Source: Thamnidium elegans
Taxonomy: Eukaryota > Mucoromycota > Mucoromycetes > Mucorales > Mucoraceae
Assembly (NCBI GenBank): GCA_025201345.1
Contig: JAIXMG010000003.1
Location: 806,001-870,000 of the forward strand
DNA length: 64,000 bases
Direction of reading: 5' to 3'
Below the pieces are notes generated by a model. The model did not search any database. It was not told the DNA's origin and worked only from the letters and a program-made list of their open reading frames with translations. Every line of letters begins with the position of its first letter. Position 1 is the first letter of the stretch. Of this stretch, positions 47,738-59,339 are shown piece by piece. Made by a program: the position numbers and the translations under genes.

Positions 47738-48190
47738 GCCTAACTTGTAGTAACATCCAAATCTTCATCTCCAATAAATGGCTGATCAATGAATTTAATC
47801 ATAATATCACCGCATAAAACACATTCATTTGCAACAATATTATCCAATTATTCTTCACGTAATTGTTCAGTATTGCCCATAAGTAAATCATGATCAACCT
47901 TACTTTCTTCAATAACTGTACCCGTTGGAAAAATAACGTTCTTCGCTGTATTCATAAATTTGGTTGTAGGTTCCACAGGCGAACTTCTTGGTGAATCAAT
48001 TTCTTTAGATATAAGATCTTGAATAGCTCTAATTCTTTTCATATACCTAGAAGGTAATACCTTTAGCATCTATTTTTTTTAAAAGAAAAAATGATATCAG
48101 TTGTTTTCTTTCTGTTTGTTTTTAAATTTCTAAAACCTTACTTTGTCTGTAAGACAGTAGCATTGGTCAATTTCAAATATTCATGGTCAA
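47738..48190 (-). pseudogene. VPS18: Broken C-terminal fragment of VPS18 (HOPS/CORVET)
   Basis: VPS18/Pep3 is a core subunit of the HOPS and CORVET tethering complexes, with a C-terminal RING-like zinc module. Read on the minus strand, LPSRYMKRIRAIQDLISKEI and TTKFMNTAKNVIFPTGTVIE match the region before its end. After an in-frame TAA (REE-stop, 47848-47850) come ANECVLCGDIMIKFIDQPFI and GDEDLDVTTS, then a stop at about 47738. The CxxCGD.MI..ID.PFI string is characteristic of the VPS18 terminus. Further upstream a possible decayed exon (FDHEYLKLTNATVLQTK) corresponds to the RING middle, with a likely Cys lost. No earlier VPS18 exons exist nearby. This is an isolated, stop-interrupted fragment, so a functional copy should lie elsewhere. 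Confidence 0.65.
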
Positions 48191-48199
48191 AAACAATAA

Positions 48200-49293
48200 A
48201 ATAAAAAAATACCAAATATAGTAAATCGCATAAAAAATTCAACACACAATATCCGAAATTCCAACTTTTGAGTAAATTTCTCGCCAAGAAAAGCTTGAAA
48301 AAAAACCTGACCATAAATCATTCCGCTATGTGCTTGTAAACTAGTTTTTTTTAATGTTCGTGTTATTTCTATTTAGTAAAAAGTAATGTCTTTTTTTTTT
48401 TTTAAAGAAACCTTTGTAAGATGGTTGAATCGCCGACCATAGATAACTGCAAGAAGAAATGCTTGAATTAAGGCATATATTTCAAGAGTAGTTTTTTCAT
48501 GTAAATATAACCTTTATAAGCAGGGATTTATTGTATGATAGTTTTCTACGCATATAAAAAAAAAAAATATGCCAAAAAAAAAAAAAAATTAGAGCAAGTA
48601 GCTTCGCCTGGTTTCTATTACTTCTTGTGCAACTTCTTTTATTTACCTTAAAAAAATAGTCGAGATACGCACGGGCCCTGAGTTTTTTTTTTTTTTTTTT
48701 TGACAAGAAATAAACATCGAATCACTTTTTTTTACCTCTTAAAATGGGGTAGAAATAGAAAATTTCTATTTAGAACTAAAATCATGTTTATTAGCTTAGA
48801 AATTATCTAAGCGTCGATTACCATATTAGAAAATATCAGACCATAAATCTTGAAACAAAACCCATAATTTTAATCCAAAAAAAGGGGGAAGAAAATTTGG
48901 TTATATTTTTTTTTTCTCCCAATATTATGATATGTCTTGATAATACATGACTTTTTATAGTATGCGTGTGAGATGGTAATAGTAATATAAAAAAAAGCTT
49001 TTAAAGGCCAACTTTGAGGTAAAGTAGAAGCATTAAATGGAAGGTTTTTAAGCACTTGACATTCCCCTATTGTAGCAAGAATGGATCATCATTGGCTGTT
49101 GATCCCCAAAATTGCCTTTTCCCCAGAGGCCCAACAAATTTCAAAGTACGAAAATGCTTTTTGTGTTTCGACGTTTGAGAGAAAATTGATTTAAATATAA
49201 GGCGTTTTTAATCCGATTAAGTTTCTTTTTTTTAAAAAATTTATTCTCTATCTCTTTTTTTCTTTACTTGAGCTTACAATAACGAGATAAGTC
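48200..49293. other. Intergenic, upstream of the desaturase gene
   Basis: AT-rich with A12-T17-like runs near 48560-48700. Two small palindromes lie side by side: TAGAAATAGAAAATTTCTA at about 48750-48768 and CTTAGAAATTATCTAAG at about 48795-48811. Short frames here are low complexity. The last 200 bases are the OLE-type gene's promoter and pyrimidine-rich leader. Confidence 0.4.
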
Positions 49294-50679
49294 ATGTCTA
49301 CAACGACTGCAACCATTACAGCGCAAGTAAATAAGGACAAGTTTCCTCCTTATGCCTACACACCAACCGAGGACCGACAGCTTCCTTTAGCAAATCCTGT
49401 CATGCCTCCTTTGTTTGACGGGCCTACAACAATCAACAACTTTTTTGGCCGTGTTAATTGGTTCCAAAGTATCCTTTTAACTTCTACTCCTCTTTTGGCT
49501 ATTCATTTAGCTACCCAAACAGAATTACAGACCAAGACTCTTTATTGGGCGCTTATTTATTATCTCACTACCGGCCTTGGTATCACTGCAGGCTATCATC
49601 GTTACTGGGCACATAAATCTTTTGATGCTAAGGAACCCACTCGTATTGCTCTTGCTTTAGCTGGTTCAGGTGCCTTTGAAGGCTCTATTCATTGGTGGTC
49701 TCGTGGTCATCGGGCTCATCATCGTTGGACTGATTCTGATAAAGACCCTTATGCAGCTACTCGTGGTTTCTTCTTTTCTCATATCGGCTGGATGTTAATC
49801 AATAGACCTAGAAACAGGATTGGTTATGCCGATACCGCTGATTTAAAGCAAGACCCACTCGTACGTTTCCAACACAAATATTATCTTTACTTTGCTGTTA
49901 CTATGGCTTTTATCTTTCCTATGGTAGTTGCTGGACTTGGCTGGGGAGACTGGAAGGGTGGTTTTGTTTATGCTGGTCTCTGTCGTCTTGTTTTTGTTCA
50001 TCACGCTACTTTCTGTGTTAACAGCCTTGCTCATTATATTGGCGAAACTTCTTTTGATGATTACCACACCCCCAAGGATTCCTGGATTACTGCTATTGTT
50101 ACCTGCGGTGAAGGTTACCATAATTTCCATCACGAATTCCCTCAAGATTACCGTAATGCTATCCTCTGGTACCAATATGACCCTACTAAATGGCTTATCA
50201 GAGCTTTGAGCTTTATTGGACAAACATACAACTTGAAAACTTTCTCTGCCAACGAAATCCAAAAGGGTAAAGTACAAATGTTGGAAAAACGAGTTGATGA
50301 AATGAAGCGTACTCTTGAATTCGGTAAGGCTCTTGACGAGTTACCTGTTTATACTATGGAAGAATTTAAATCATTGGTAAGCACCAAGGATAAGAAATGG
50401 ATCCTTTTGGACGGTATTATGTATGATGTTGAGAACTTTGATCATCCTGGTGGATTCAAGTACCTTTCGACTGGTATTGGTAGAGATATGACCAAGGCTT
50501 TTAACGGTGGTATTTATAACCACTCCAATGGCGCTCGTAATTTACTCTCCAGTATGCGTGTTGGTGTTATTAAGGATGCTGTTGACTTTTCATGTGTTTA
50601 CTCCAAGACCGAATCTTCAAACGCAAAATGTGTTGAGTATGATAACACGCTTGAACCTGAGAAGAAGAAATCTCAATAA
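49294..50679 (+). CDS. OLE1: Stearoyl-CoA (delta-9) desaturase with fused cytochrome b5
   Basis: ER-membrane di-iron enzyme that introduces the delta-9 double bond into palmitoyl/stearoyl-CoA. Intronless, 461 residues. The three histidine boxes are intact: GYHRYWAHKSF (box 1), RGHRAHHRWTDSDKDPYAA (box 2) and GEGYHNFHHEFPQDYRN (box 3). Four hydrophobic segments surround them (for example the ALIYYLTTGLGITAGYH region). The C-terminal about 110 residues are a cytochrome b5 domain (LPVYTMEEFKSLVSTKDKKW, then ENFDHPGGFKYL with the haem-ligating HPGG), as in Ole1 of yeast and other fungi. Codons are strongly biased, which suggests high expression. Assignment is near certain. Confidence 0.97.
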   Translation: MSTTTATITAQVNKDKFPPYAYTPTEDRQLPLANPVMPPLFDGPTTINNFFGRVNWFQSILLTSTPLLAIHLATQTELQTKTLYWALIYYLTTGLGITAGYHRYWAHKSFDAKEPTRIALALAGSGAFEGSIHWWSRGHRAHHRWTDSDKDPYAATRGFFFSHIGWMLINRPRNRIGYADTADLKQDPLVRFQHKYYLYFAVTMAFIFPMVVAGLGWGDWKGGFVYAGLCRLVFVHHATFCVNSLAHYIGETSFDDYHTPKDSWITAIVTCGEGYHNFHHEFPQDYRNAILWYQYDPTKWLIRALSFIGQTYNLKTFSANEIQKGKVQMLEKRVDEMKRTLEFGKALDELPVYTMEEFKSLVSTKDKKWILLDGIMYDVENFDHPGGFKYLSTGIGRDMTKAFNGGIYNHSNGARNLLSSMRVGVIKDAVDFSCVYSKTESSNAKCVEYDNTLEPEKKKSQ

Positions 50680-51175
50680 TTTATTGTATCACACACATCA
50701 TCGCTTTTTATATTTCATTCTTTTTTTTTTATCATCTTATCATATATAACTTAATCCAAACATTATATTTTTTATTTTTCTGTAACATAATTTTTTTTAC
50801 CTATCGTGGAAAAAAAAAAATCAAATAAAAAAATTATTCCCAAAACAAGACTTCTACTTGTTCCATTACTGCCAAAAAAAAAAAGTAAAGGTTATTTTGA
50901 CACTATAGTTTTTTCTCTTTTTTAAAACGGGAATAGAAATAAAAGACGAATCCATCCAATCGGAATTTGAGTAGAAGCAACCCACGAGCGCATTCATTCA
51001 ACCCACCTGAAATCAGAAGTTAATTCACTATTTTCAAAAAGACTGCTGTATAATAAATAAGCCACTTCGATCATTAGATCATCACTTATCATAGTTATCC
51101 TTCCCTTTTTCTCTCTTTTTTTTTCTTTACTTTCCTTTTCCTTATCTTTTTTTTTTTCCTTTTACATAACAAAAG
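50680..51175. other. Intergenic (desaturase 3' flank, NDE promoter)
   Basis: AT-rich with A-runs and a long pyrimidine-rich leader before the next ATG. Nothing else recognised. Confidence 0.4.
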
Positions 51176-53120
51176 ATGCAGTCTGTTTCAAGAGCATTAA
51201 GAGGTAATTGAATTTAATTGTTATAAAAATGCGGGGGTTCAACAAACTTATGCCACCCGAAAAAAAAACAGGTATTACTGCTGGTAATAGATTGTCTCGT
51301 ACTTCTTCAACTCGTTTCATTGCTCATAAACATCTTTACACCACCGAGTCTACTGGAGCTACTCCTACTAAGAAATTAACAAAATGGACTGTATTGAAAA
51401 CTAGTGTCAAGGTTAGTCTTGTAGCCGGTATTAGTTATGGATGTTACGGTAAGTTAAAACTTGTTGTACTCGAATACGAATTCTTCGATTAAATAAAGCT
51501 TAAAATAATAGAGATGTACGTTCAAAGACACCCTCTTGTACAAGCAGAAGCAGATCCCGAGAAAAAGACGATTGTGATTTTAGGCAGTGGTTGGGCTAGT
51601 ACGTCATTCTTAAAAGATATTGACACTGATCATTACAACGTGGTAACGTATTTGGGTTATATATGAAAAAAAAGATGAAGTCATTCAATTAACTTATTTC
51701 ACGTGTGATAGGTAGTTGTATCTCCTCGTAACTATTTTCTTTTCACTCCATTACTTCCTGAAACTACTGTTGGAACAATTGACGTTCGTTCCGTGATCGA
51801 ACCTACACGTTTTATCGCTCGTCACAAGAGTAGAAGTGTCAAGGTTATTGAAGCTGAATGTACACAAATTGACCCTGAAAATAAGGTTATCACTATCAAA
51901 GGTAACACAGGCTATCTATTTGGTAAATATTTTGGGGAAATAGATCATTCATCACGTATTACTTTAGATAATTCGGACGTAAAGGAAGAACATGCTGTTA
52001 GTACATTACCATATGATTATTTAATCGTTGGTGTTGGTGCTATGAGTGCAACATTCGGTGTTAAAGGCGTGGAAGAGTATGGTTGTTTCCTTAAGGAAGT
52101 TTGGGATGCTCAAAAGATTCGTACCAAATTAATGGATTGTATTGAAACTGCTGCTTTCCCAGACCAAACGCCTGAAGAAATCGATCGTTTGTTGCACATG
52201 GTTGTTGTTGGTGGCGGCCCCACTGGTATAGAATATGCTGCCGAACTTCATGATTTTCTTGTTGACGATTTAACTTCTTGGTACCCCGAATTAGCCGGTA
52301 AAGTCAAGATTACTTTAATCGAGGCACTTCCCAACGTTTTACCTGCCTTCTCTAAAAAGTTAATTGATTATACCGAGTCAACTTTTAAGGAACAAAATAT
52401 TGCAATTCGTACCAAAACCATGGTTAAGGAGGTGCGTGAAAAGGAAATTGAAGTCAAGCGCCCTGATGGGACCGTTGATAGTATTCCTTACGGCCTTTTA
52501 GTTTGGGCTACTGGTAATACTTCTCGTCCTTTAATTCGTGATTTGATGCAAAAGTTCCCAGAGACACAACAAGCTCGTCGTGGTCTTGCTGTGGATGAAT
52601 GGCTACGTCTTGACGGGTCAGAAGATATATATGCTCTTGGTGATGCTACGGCAACTCGGTATGCTCCTACTGCTCAAGTGGCTGCTCAGCAAGGTAAATA
52701 CCTTGCTCGTCTTTTTAAGCAATTGGCAGTTCGAGAAAATCTTGAAGCTGAGCTTATGAATGCCTCTGATGAAGAAATAGCAAAAAAAGGACGTAAATTA
52801 CGTAAGGTCAAGGATATTAAACCTTTCCAATATTCTCATCAAGGTTCTCTTTGGTAAAGTCGAAACGTTTCGTTTTTTTTTAAAAAAAAATAGTAATCAA
52901 CTAATTTTTCTTTTTTCTATATAGTTACATTGGTTCTGATAAAGCAGTCGCAGATCTTCCTTTAGGTCCTGGTGGTAGCTTGGCTTCTGGTGGTGTTGTT
53001 ACTTTTGCTTTCTGGAGATCTGTTTATATCTCCAGTTTATTCTCTACTCGTAACAGAGCCTTAGTTATTACAGATTGGTTAAAGAAGACAGCTTTAGGTC
53101 GTGATATTTCCAGAGAATAA
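51176..53120 (+). CDS. Mitochondrial external alternative NADH dehydrogenase (NDH-2)
   Basis: Single-subunit FAD enzyme that passes electrons from cytosolic NADH to ubiquinone without proton pumping. Exons 51176-51203, 51272-51448, 51512-51642, 51712-52853 and 52925-53120 add to 557 residues with all phases consistent. The N-terminus is a presequence (MQSVSRALRGITAGNRLSRT) followed by a membrane segment (KVSLVAGISYGCYEM). Two nucleotide-binding folds are clear: TIVILGSGWASTSFLKDI (FAD) and HMVVVGGGPTGIEYAAELHD (NADH), plus NYFLFTPLLPETTVGT, LLVWATGNTSRPL and IYALGDATATRYAPTAQVA. The C-terminal membrane-anchor part (GGVVTFAFWRSVYISSLFST) is in the last exon. No EF-hand insertion is seen. It is convergent with PEX19. 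Confidence 0.94.
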
Positions 53121-53338
53121 TTTTTATAGATATTAGTTTTTTTTTTTTTTTTTTTTTTTTTACTCTTTTAACTTATTATTACCTTTCCCTCACCTTTTTT
53201 CTAAATAAATATTTTCAATGACAAATTGTGTAAATTCCCAAAGTGGTAACTATCTACTATGCGTATTTTTGTACGTGTATATTATTTATTTATTTATTAA
53301 TTAATTGTGGTTATAAAACATGGCTAGTTTTATTTGTT

Positions 53339-54386
53339 TTACATAATATTACAGTTCTCCATATCCTTCATATCAGGCATTCCTTCGGGATTACCAAAGT
53401 TCATACCAGGAGCCATCTCATCTAAAAGTTCAGCAGGAGGCTGACCTAAATCCTGCATCTTTGTCATCAAGTCCATAATTTCTTTACCTTGCGCTTCATT
53501 CTTTTCATCAAAATTAGGTGCCTCGTATTTATCAACAATTTTTTGGCAGATAATTTGTTGTTGTGTATATTTATCGAGATCTGCTTTACTAGCGGTATCC
53601 TTGTGTTCCTTTAACCAAGTAGGGTATTTTTGAGATAAGTCCTTCATGGGCTCATAGAGTAATTCCTTTGACATCAATTGACTCATCATCCCTTCTAAAA
53701 CTCCTTCAAATTCGCCATTGTCAGCCAAGGACTCCATTTGCTTCATGAGTTCAGCCATGAAAGCATCTTCTCCTTCTTCATTAATAGAAGTCTGCAGAAA
53801 AAAAAAACTCTATCAGTAATTGTGTACTCTTTTTTTTCCCACACACACTTACATCGATTTCTTTGGAACTATCCTTAAGCTTATTCATGGTCTTACCAAT
53901 TGTATCTTGGAAAGATTGAGGTACTTTGGGAACTTCTCTCTCTGCAGATAATTTAGGGGCAGTAGCAGGTGTGGCAGCAGCAGCAGCATCACCGTCAAAA
54001 GAGGCCCAGACTTTTTCAAAAGCCTCCTTCATTTCGTCGTTACCTTCGGCATTGGCACCACCCATTTGTCCCATCAATTGCTCCATACCTGCAGCTAATT
54101 GCTTTGCAAAATCATCATTATCCAACATATCATCTAAAGATTGTTCTGCGGGATCATCTTCACAGACAGTCTTTGTTTCCTTCTTTGCCTCGGCTTTGGG
54201 TGCACTGACAGGAGCAGTGACCATGTCATCGAGAACATCTAAATATATATACATATATATATATGGATGAGTCCATCAAGTATGCAAGACGGAGAGAGAC
54301 TATTTTACTTTACCATCTAACAAGTCATCGAAATCGGAATCATCGTCTTGAATTTGAGTATTCTTATTAGAAAGGTCTTTGGACAT
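53339..54386 (-). CDS. PEX19: Peroxisomal membrane protein chaperone PEX19
   Basis: Cytosolic receptor and chaperone for peroxisomal membrane proteins, docking on Pex3. Three exons on the minus strand, starting MSKDLSNKNTQIQDDDSDFD at 54386 and followed by the acidic N-terminal helix region DDLLDDVLDDMV (Pex3-binding in the family). The mid part (ADDFAKQL-like DNDDFAKQLAAGMEQLMGQM) and the C-terminal domain FMAELMKQMESLADNGEFEG, LLYEPMKDLSQKYPTWLKEH and CQKIVDKYEAPNFDE are classic PEX19. The protein ends DMENCNIM, a CaaX farnesylation box (C-N-I-M), as in other PEX19 proteins. Assignment is essentially certain. Confidence 0.96.
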
Positions 54387-56537
54387 AGTTATATATATAT
54401 TATATGTAGCGAGTTGGAGGGAAGAGAAAAAAAAGCTTATTTTTTTTTTTCGAAGAGGGGTTATTTTTGCTTTTTAGCTGGAGTTCAATCTTTGCCTGGA
54501 CTTTTTTGTCATCTCAAACCAGCCTGAGAGAAAATTTAAATAAGCACGTGAAAATAAGAATGTCGCAGTAGTTGACTACACGCCTGGACATTAATATCTA
54601 GATATATTTAATGATTTATGGCCAGGTCATTTATACTTGAAATCCCATCTCTCACTCTTTTTTTGCTTATGAAAACTGAAGATACAATGTGCATATATTT
54701 AATAAATGCTTTTTATATTCAATTTCTTGTAAGTAACCGTCTTTTTATTTGATTAGTTTACATACGGAGCTACTCCAAGTAGAAAATACAAGATTATACT
54801 GTAAAAATATACAAATATATTATATTATTACAAAATAATACTGTCCCTTGATAGTTTTATTTTCTAAAATCGTGCCATCGGCAGAACTACGTGATTTATA
54901 TATATATATGCTAAATACGCTAATTTTATTATTCTCTCTTAAACTTTTCCGAAAATCGACCTGAATATTATACTTCAGTTAAAACTAATATCGGTGATCC
55001 TGAAAAGTATCTGGAACCAAACTACTTTTTTTTTTTTTTATACTTTTAAGGCTACTATACTTGTTACTTTGAAAAAAATAAATAAGATGTAGCAATACTT
55101 TAATAATTTACGTACAATATCCCAGTGTCTAAAGCTTACATTGAAGTAACAAAAAAGCTACAGTATATAATTGTAATACTAGCGATATATAATAGTGATT
55201 AATATAGTTGCTAGCATATTGTTTAGCGCGTAATTAAATTTGAAATGTATGTTTTTTGTCAGATATAATACTGATGATACAAAGGAAAAGCAGAGTATAA
55301 TGTATATACTTTACTTGAGAATTATAAAATATATTTAAAACATAGCCAGTGTTTTTTTTTTTGGCTTTCTCCGTCAGTACGTTTTTTTAGAAGAAGAAAA
55401 AAAGAGTTTCGGGTACTATGTCCATATGTTTATAATCGATAGCTTTTATGTTTATACGTTTATGCATCACAACTAATGTGGTTAGGTGCTTACTTAATAT
55501 GACTGGTTCAAAGTGTGAAAGAATTATTTTTCGCTTCGACATGTCCCCTTTTCATGCTCTTAAAATAGAGGAGGCGCCGTCAAAACATATACACAAACTG
55601 GTAAAGTTATTATAGAACATTCTCATCATTATTCTGAGATGTTCTATTTCTTTTCCTAAATATCGTTTTAGACAGGTTCCTGATAAGCTAAAGCTTACTT
55701 AATACACGTGAAAAAAGGTAAAAAGTTTCGCGATATACATATACTGCTTGTTTCACTTTGAAATGTAATATATAGCGTTTTAGAAGAACCTAAACTACTT
55801 TGATTACCATGTGATGTAATGTACTTTTTATTTTCTCTTAAACTGTACATGATTTAAACGGGAAAGTACTATGACACCATGTCTCGCTACTTTAGCAGGG
55901 TAATTCTATAATACTAGTTGACAAATATACGCTAAAAAAAAAGAAATTTTTTGCAAAAATGCCCTATAATTATGTCACTCCGATTACGCGAAAAAAGTTT
56001 CTGGCGTTTTCAAAAAAAAAAAAGGGTAATTTTGTCCAGAACAATAAAGCAAACAAAATGTACTACTCAGCCCTCGTTGCTACACAAACACCTACTTATA
56101 TTCACACACGTCGAATATTAATTATGTATTATAGACTAATGAATTTGTTATGCGTTTTTTCTTACGGTAATATACACTTCATTTATATGCAACCCATGCA
56201 CTCTTTTCGCCGCAGAAAAAAAAAAAGAAAAATATATACATGTTTCAAATGATTCATTTCTTTTATTGGATAACTTCTTTGCTCAGCATAAAACCCTACA
56301 CTTCATAAAGTACCCTCGTCATTCCTGCTCTTCCTTTTTTTTTTAAAAAAAAAAAAACTCCGAAAAAAAATAGTAGAAGGGTTATGTCATGATGATTCGG
56401 TCACACACACAAAAAAAAAGGTTTTATATGCTAATGACCTCATTGCGGTTAATGCAGCTCTGACATTTTGTGTATATATAAAGAGCTAATTTATTCCTCT
56501 TTCTCTCTTAATTATATCAACAAATAATAACTTAAAC
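54387..56537. other. Long divergent intergenic region
   Basis: About 2.15 kb, very AT-rich, with no supported gene. A 97-codon frame at 55959-56252 (starting MPYNYVTPITRKKFLAFSKK) has scattered Lys runs and no family match; I do not call it. Related phrases such as ACCAAACTACTTTTT and AACCTAAACTACTTTG, and TTCTCTCTTAAACTTTT and TTCTCTTAAACTGTAC, recur in 54930-55860, suggesting old duplicated sequence. Confidence 0.4.
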
Positions 56538-56867
56538 ATGTCTAACGCTAATAACAACACTGCTCCCTCCAACTTGGATATTGCCCCTGCTCAAATGGTC
56601 GGTGGTATGAGAGTCAAGCAACCTGATGCTCACCGTACTCCTCTTAAGGCTGAAAATAAGGATTCCAAAGATAATGAAAATGAACAAACCAATGAAGAAG
56701 AAGAAGAAGAAGAAGAACGTTTGCGTCAACGTGCTCTTCAAGAAAGACAAGCTCAAGATATGCAAGCTCATACTGCTTCTCGTCAACCTGATATTACCAA
56801 GAATGCTGGTTCTAATGTTAAGCAACAATTTATTCCCAGTACTCAACCCAGATCTATGAACCATTAA
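56538..56867 (+). CDS. Small acidic/Gln-rich protein, uncharacterised
   Basis: Intronless, 109 residues, starting MSNANNNTAPSNLDIAPAQM after a typical AT-rich leader. Composition is hydrophilic and disordered-looking, with QTNEEEEEEEERLRQRALQE forming a Glu/Arg-rich helix in the middle and a VKQQFIPSTQPRSMNH end. Codon use (CGT, CTT, GCT, GCC) resembles the highly expressed genes in the window and differs from intergenic frames, which supports it being real. A DIAPAQMVGGMRVKQPDAHR segment could be a conserved short motif. No family recognised. Confidence 0.65.
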   Translation: MSNANNNTAPSNLDIAPAQMVGGMRVKQPDAHRTPLKAENKDSKDNENEQTNEEEEEEEERLRQRALQERQAQDMQAHTASRQPDITKNAGSNVKQQFIPSTQPRSMNH

Positions 56868-57235
56868 ATCCCATGTAAAAAAAAAACGAACTCTATTGTA
56901 CTTTTTTATTAGTATGATTATAAATAAATAGTAAATAAATAAAAAAATATGTATATATATATTTACCACGCACACACACAAAATGTCCCTTATCTTATAA
57001 AGTCATGAGAAAAAAAAAAAGAAAAAAAAAAGAGGCGGACTTGACTCTCCCTGCAATTAAATTATAAAAATTAAATGCCATTTTTTTTCCCTTCCCTTTT
57101 TCTTTTTGGATTTATTTTATTCACGCAGAAACACATTATAATTTGTTTTATTTTCTATTCTCTTTTTCACATCAACCTTAATCCTGGTTTTTTTGTTTTA
57201 TACTTAAAAAACAATAACTGTATTACCCTTAGAAA
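56868..57235. other. Intergenic
   Basis: AT-rich 3' flank and promoter of the next gene. The short 79-codon frame at 57075-57314 is Phe-rich and overlaps the real start region; it is not called. Confidence 0.4.
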
Positions 57236-58700
57236 ATGGATACCGGAGACAGTTTACAAGCTTATTTTGAGCAACAAAATGACAAGGAAGCAGCATCTAT
57301 TGTCGCAGCAATGATGGCTTTACTTCCTTCAAACAGTTCCGTAATCAGTTGGGATGATGATAAAGAAATAGAAAATAATTCAATGAATGTTGATGAAAAC
57401 GTGTTGAATAATACCAACTTTTTATTGACAAAGGAGGTAATGAAAAAGGGGGAGAACGGCATAATCAACGCAGTACATACGACACACATGATCCTAAAGA
57501 ATATATATATATATATATTTTTTTATATAGTCTGAAATATCCGCTTTAAAAGAAGTCATTATAAAATGGAGAACCAGGGCTCTTGAAGCTGAATCAAACG
57601 CTCAAACAAATTATTTAGGTTTGTTTTTTTAAAGTTACATAATTTATTGTTTATTGTTGACATTTTTTTATTTTTTTCGGAAGCAGAACAATTGCAAATC
57701 ATTGAGTTACAACACGAAAATGAACTGAGATTAATGGAATCTAGATATACAAGAAAGCTGTACGAAAAGGAAGATATTATTTTAACATTGAATGATCAAA
57801 TTGATTATTTAATTAGCAATAAACATCGTAAGTTAATATTGTGATGAGTAATGACCTCACCTGTTTATATCTAATATTTTCATAACAGATGCCGAAGATG
57901 GTGACACAGAATCCTTTGTATCAACTATCGACTATTCAGATGAAGACGTAGATAATAGTAGTAGTATCTACGATGTATGTTCTCCTTTGTTATTATTATT
58001 ATCTATTTTAATATAATTTACTTACTCCTATTATTTTATTTTATTTTATTTAGAGAGATGTAGAACAAGGATTAACTGTAGTAGAAAATAGACCATCTAC
58101 TGAATTGAAATCAGAAAATATACTAGACAATATTCAAGTAAATAATTATGATTATTTTTTTTTACATGGTTATTTTATTAAGCACATATTTATATATAGG
58201 TTACTATGCGTGCGATTGAACAAGAATTAAATTCCCATGCAACAAATGACAGTAAAGAAACCATAGTAACCGATTCAGGAGCCCACACTCGCCGCCATCG
58301 TCGATCTCCACCTTACAATTCCGCCAACACATACTTTTCGTCTGCTACGCTCATTGAATCAGAATTAGGAAACAACAAGAAAAAAATCAAAAAACAAGGA
58401 TTTTCTATCAACCGTATCTTCAAAAAGGCGTTTCCTAAGCTTTACAAAAAACACAATAATATCAATACTATCAACACTACTACTATGAATTTAAAGTATA
58501 GTAAATCTTTGCCAACAAGTCAAGTAAGAAGAAATTATCATATCGATTCTGCATTGTTCGAAAACGATAGTAGTCTTCCTAGAAGTAGTACGGATGAAAC
58601 ACTTGGTGTATATTCAACTACAAGCTCAAGTGATTTTAGAAAACCTGTCAACGTGATGGATTTATTGCCTGCAATGAATAACAATGTTGTACTTGTTTAA
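57236..58700 (+). CDS. Coiled-coil protein, uncharacterised
   Basis: About six exons: the first starts MDTGDSLQAYFEQQNDKEAA (57236), and the last ends NNNVVLV (58698-58700 stop). Exons 2-3 encode a coiled coil (EISALKEVIIKWRTRALEAE, then LQIIELQHENELRLMESRYT), followed by an acidic exon (STIDYSDEDVDNSSSIYD). The last exon has a basic segment (NNKKKIKKQGFSINRIFKKA) and Ser/Thr-rich tail. The short N-terminal exon with SVISWDDDKE is conserved-looking. No known domain recognised; function unknown. Introns follow the local GT...AG style and contain T-runs and a TA repeat. Confidence 0.65.
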
Positions 58701-59339
58701 AAAAAAAATTCCCGCACCTGATTTTACATATATATCCTATCCTTCTTTATCCTATATATATCCCATTATCTTATGAACTATCTCTTTTCTTATCTAATTA
58801 ACCCCACTCTTCTTACTTATATGTTTAAACAAAATTACTCCAAAAGTACAAAAAAAAAATAAAAAAAAAACCTATATTTATGCTCTTTATTATTCGTTCC
58901 GAAAATTGAACACAAATGTTTCACAACACTTTTGTAAGAGTATGGTAACCGTTTTGGATATTTCGAAACTGTACCCTGTTTTCAACGATAATATATCGTA
59001 TATCTGTATAAAATAGAAAGTTGCAGATAGGTTAGGATTGTTCATAAAACAGATCAATTGGTTCTTTCTATCGGCAGTTTTTTATTCACTGTTCGATCTA
59101 TGTGCTACAAGTGTACATCCATAGAACCCTATATTTGTAAAAAGAACCAATACAGTTTCGACTTTGTTTTAAGCCCCCCCCCCTCCATGTTTTCTAGCAA
59201 CAAATTTTTTTTATTGTGACTACTCTCATAATCCGAGCCGAACCTCCAATCTACGGGAAAAAAAATCTTTTTTTAATTGAACAAATTTTTCAAATCAGAT
59301 TGTCCCTTCTCTTTTCCTATCAGTTCAGACAGTACCAAC
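58701..59339. other. Intergenic, RPL7 promoter
   Basis: AT-rich. The last approximately 60 bases are a pyrimidine-rich leader (TGTCCCTTCTCTTTTCCTATC) typical of translation-machinery genes. A C run lies at 59176-59184. Nothing else recognised. Confidence 0.4.

Noticed and set aside
49843..50277. 144-codon minus-strand frame
   Set aside because: Antisense shadow of the codon-biased desaturase gene.
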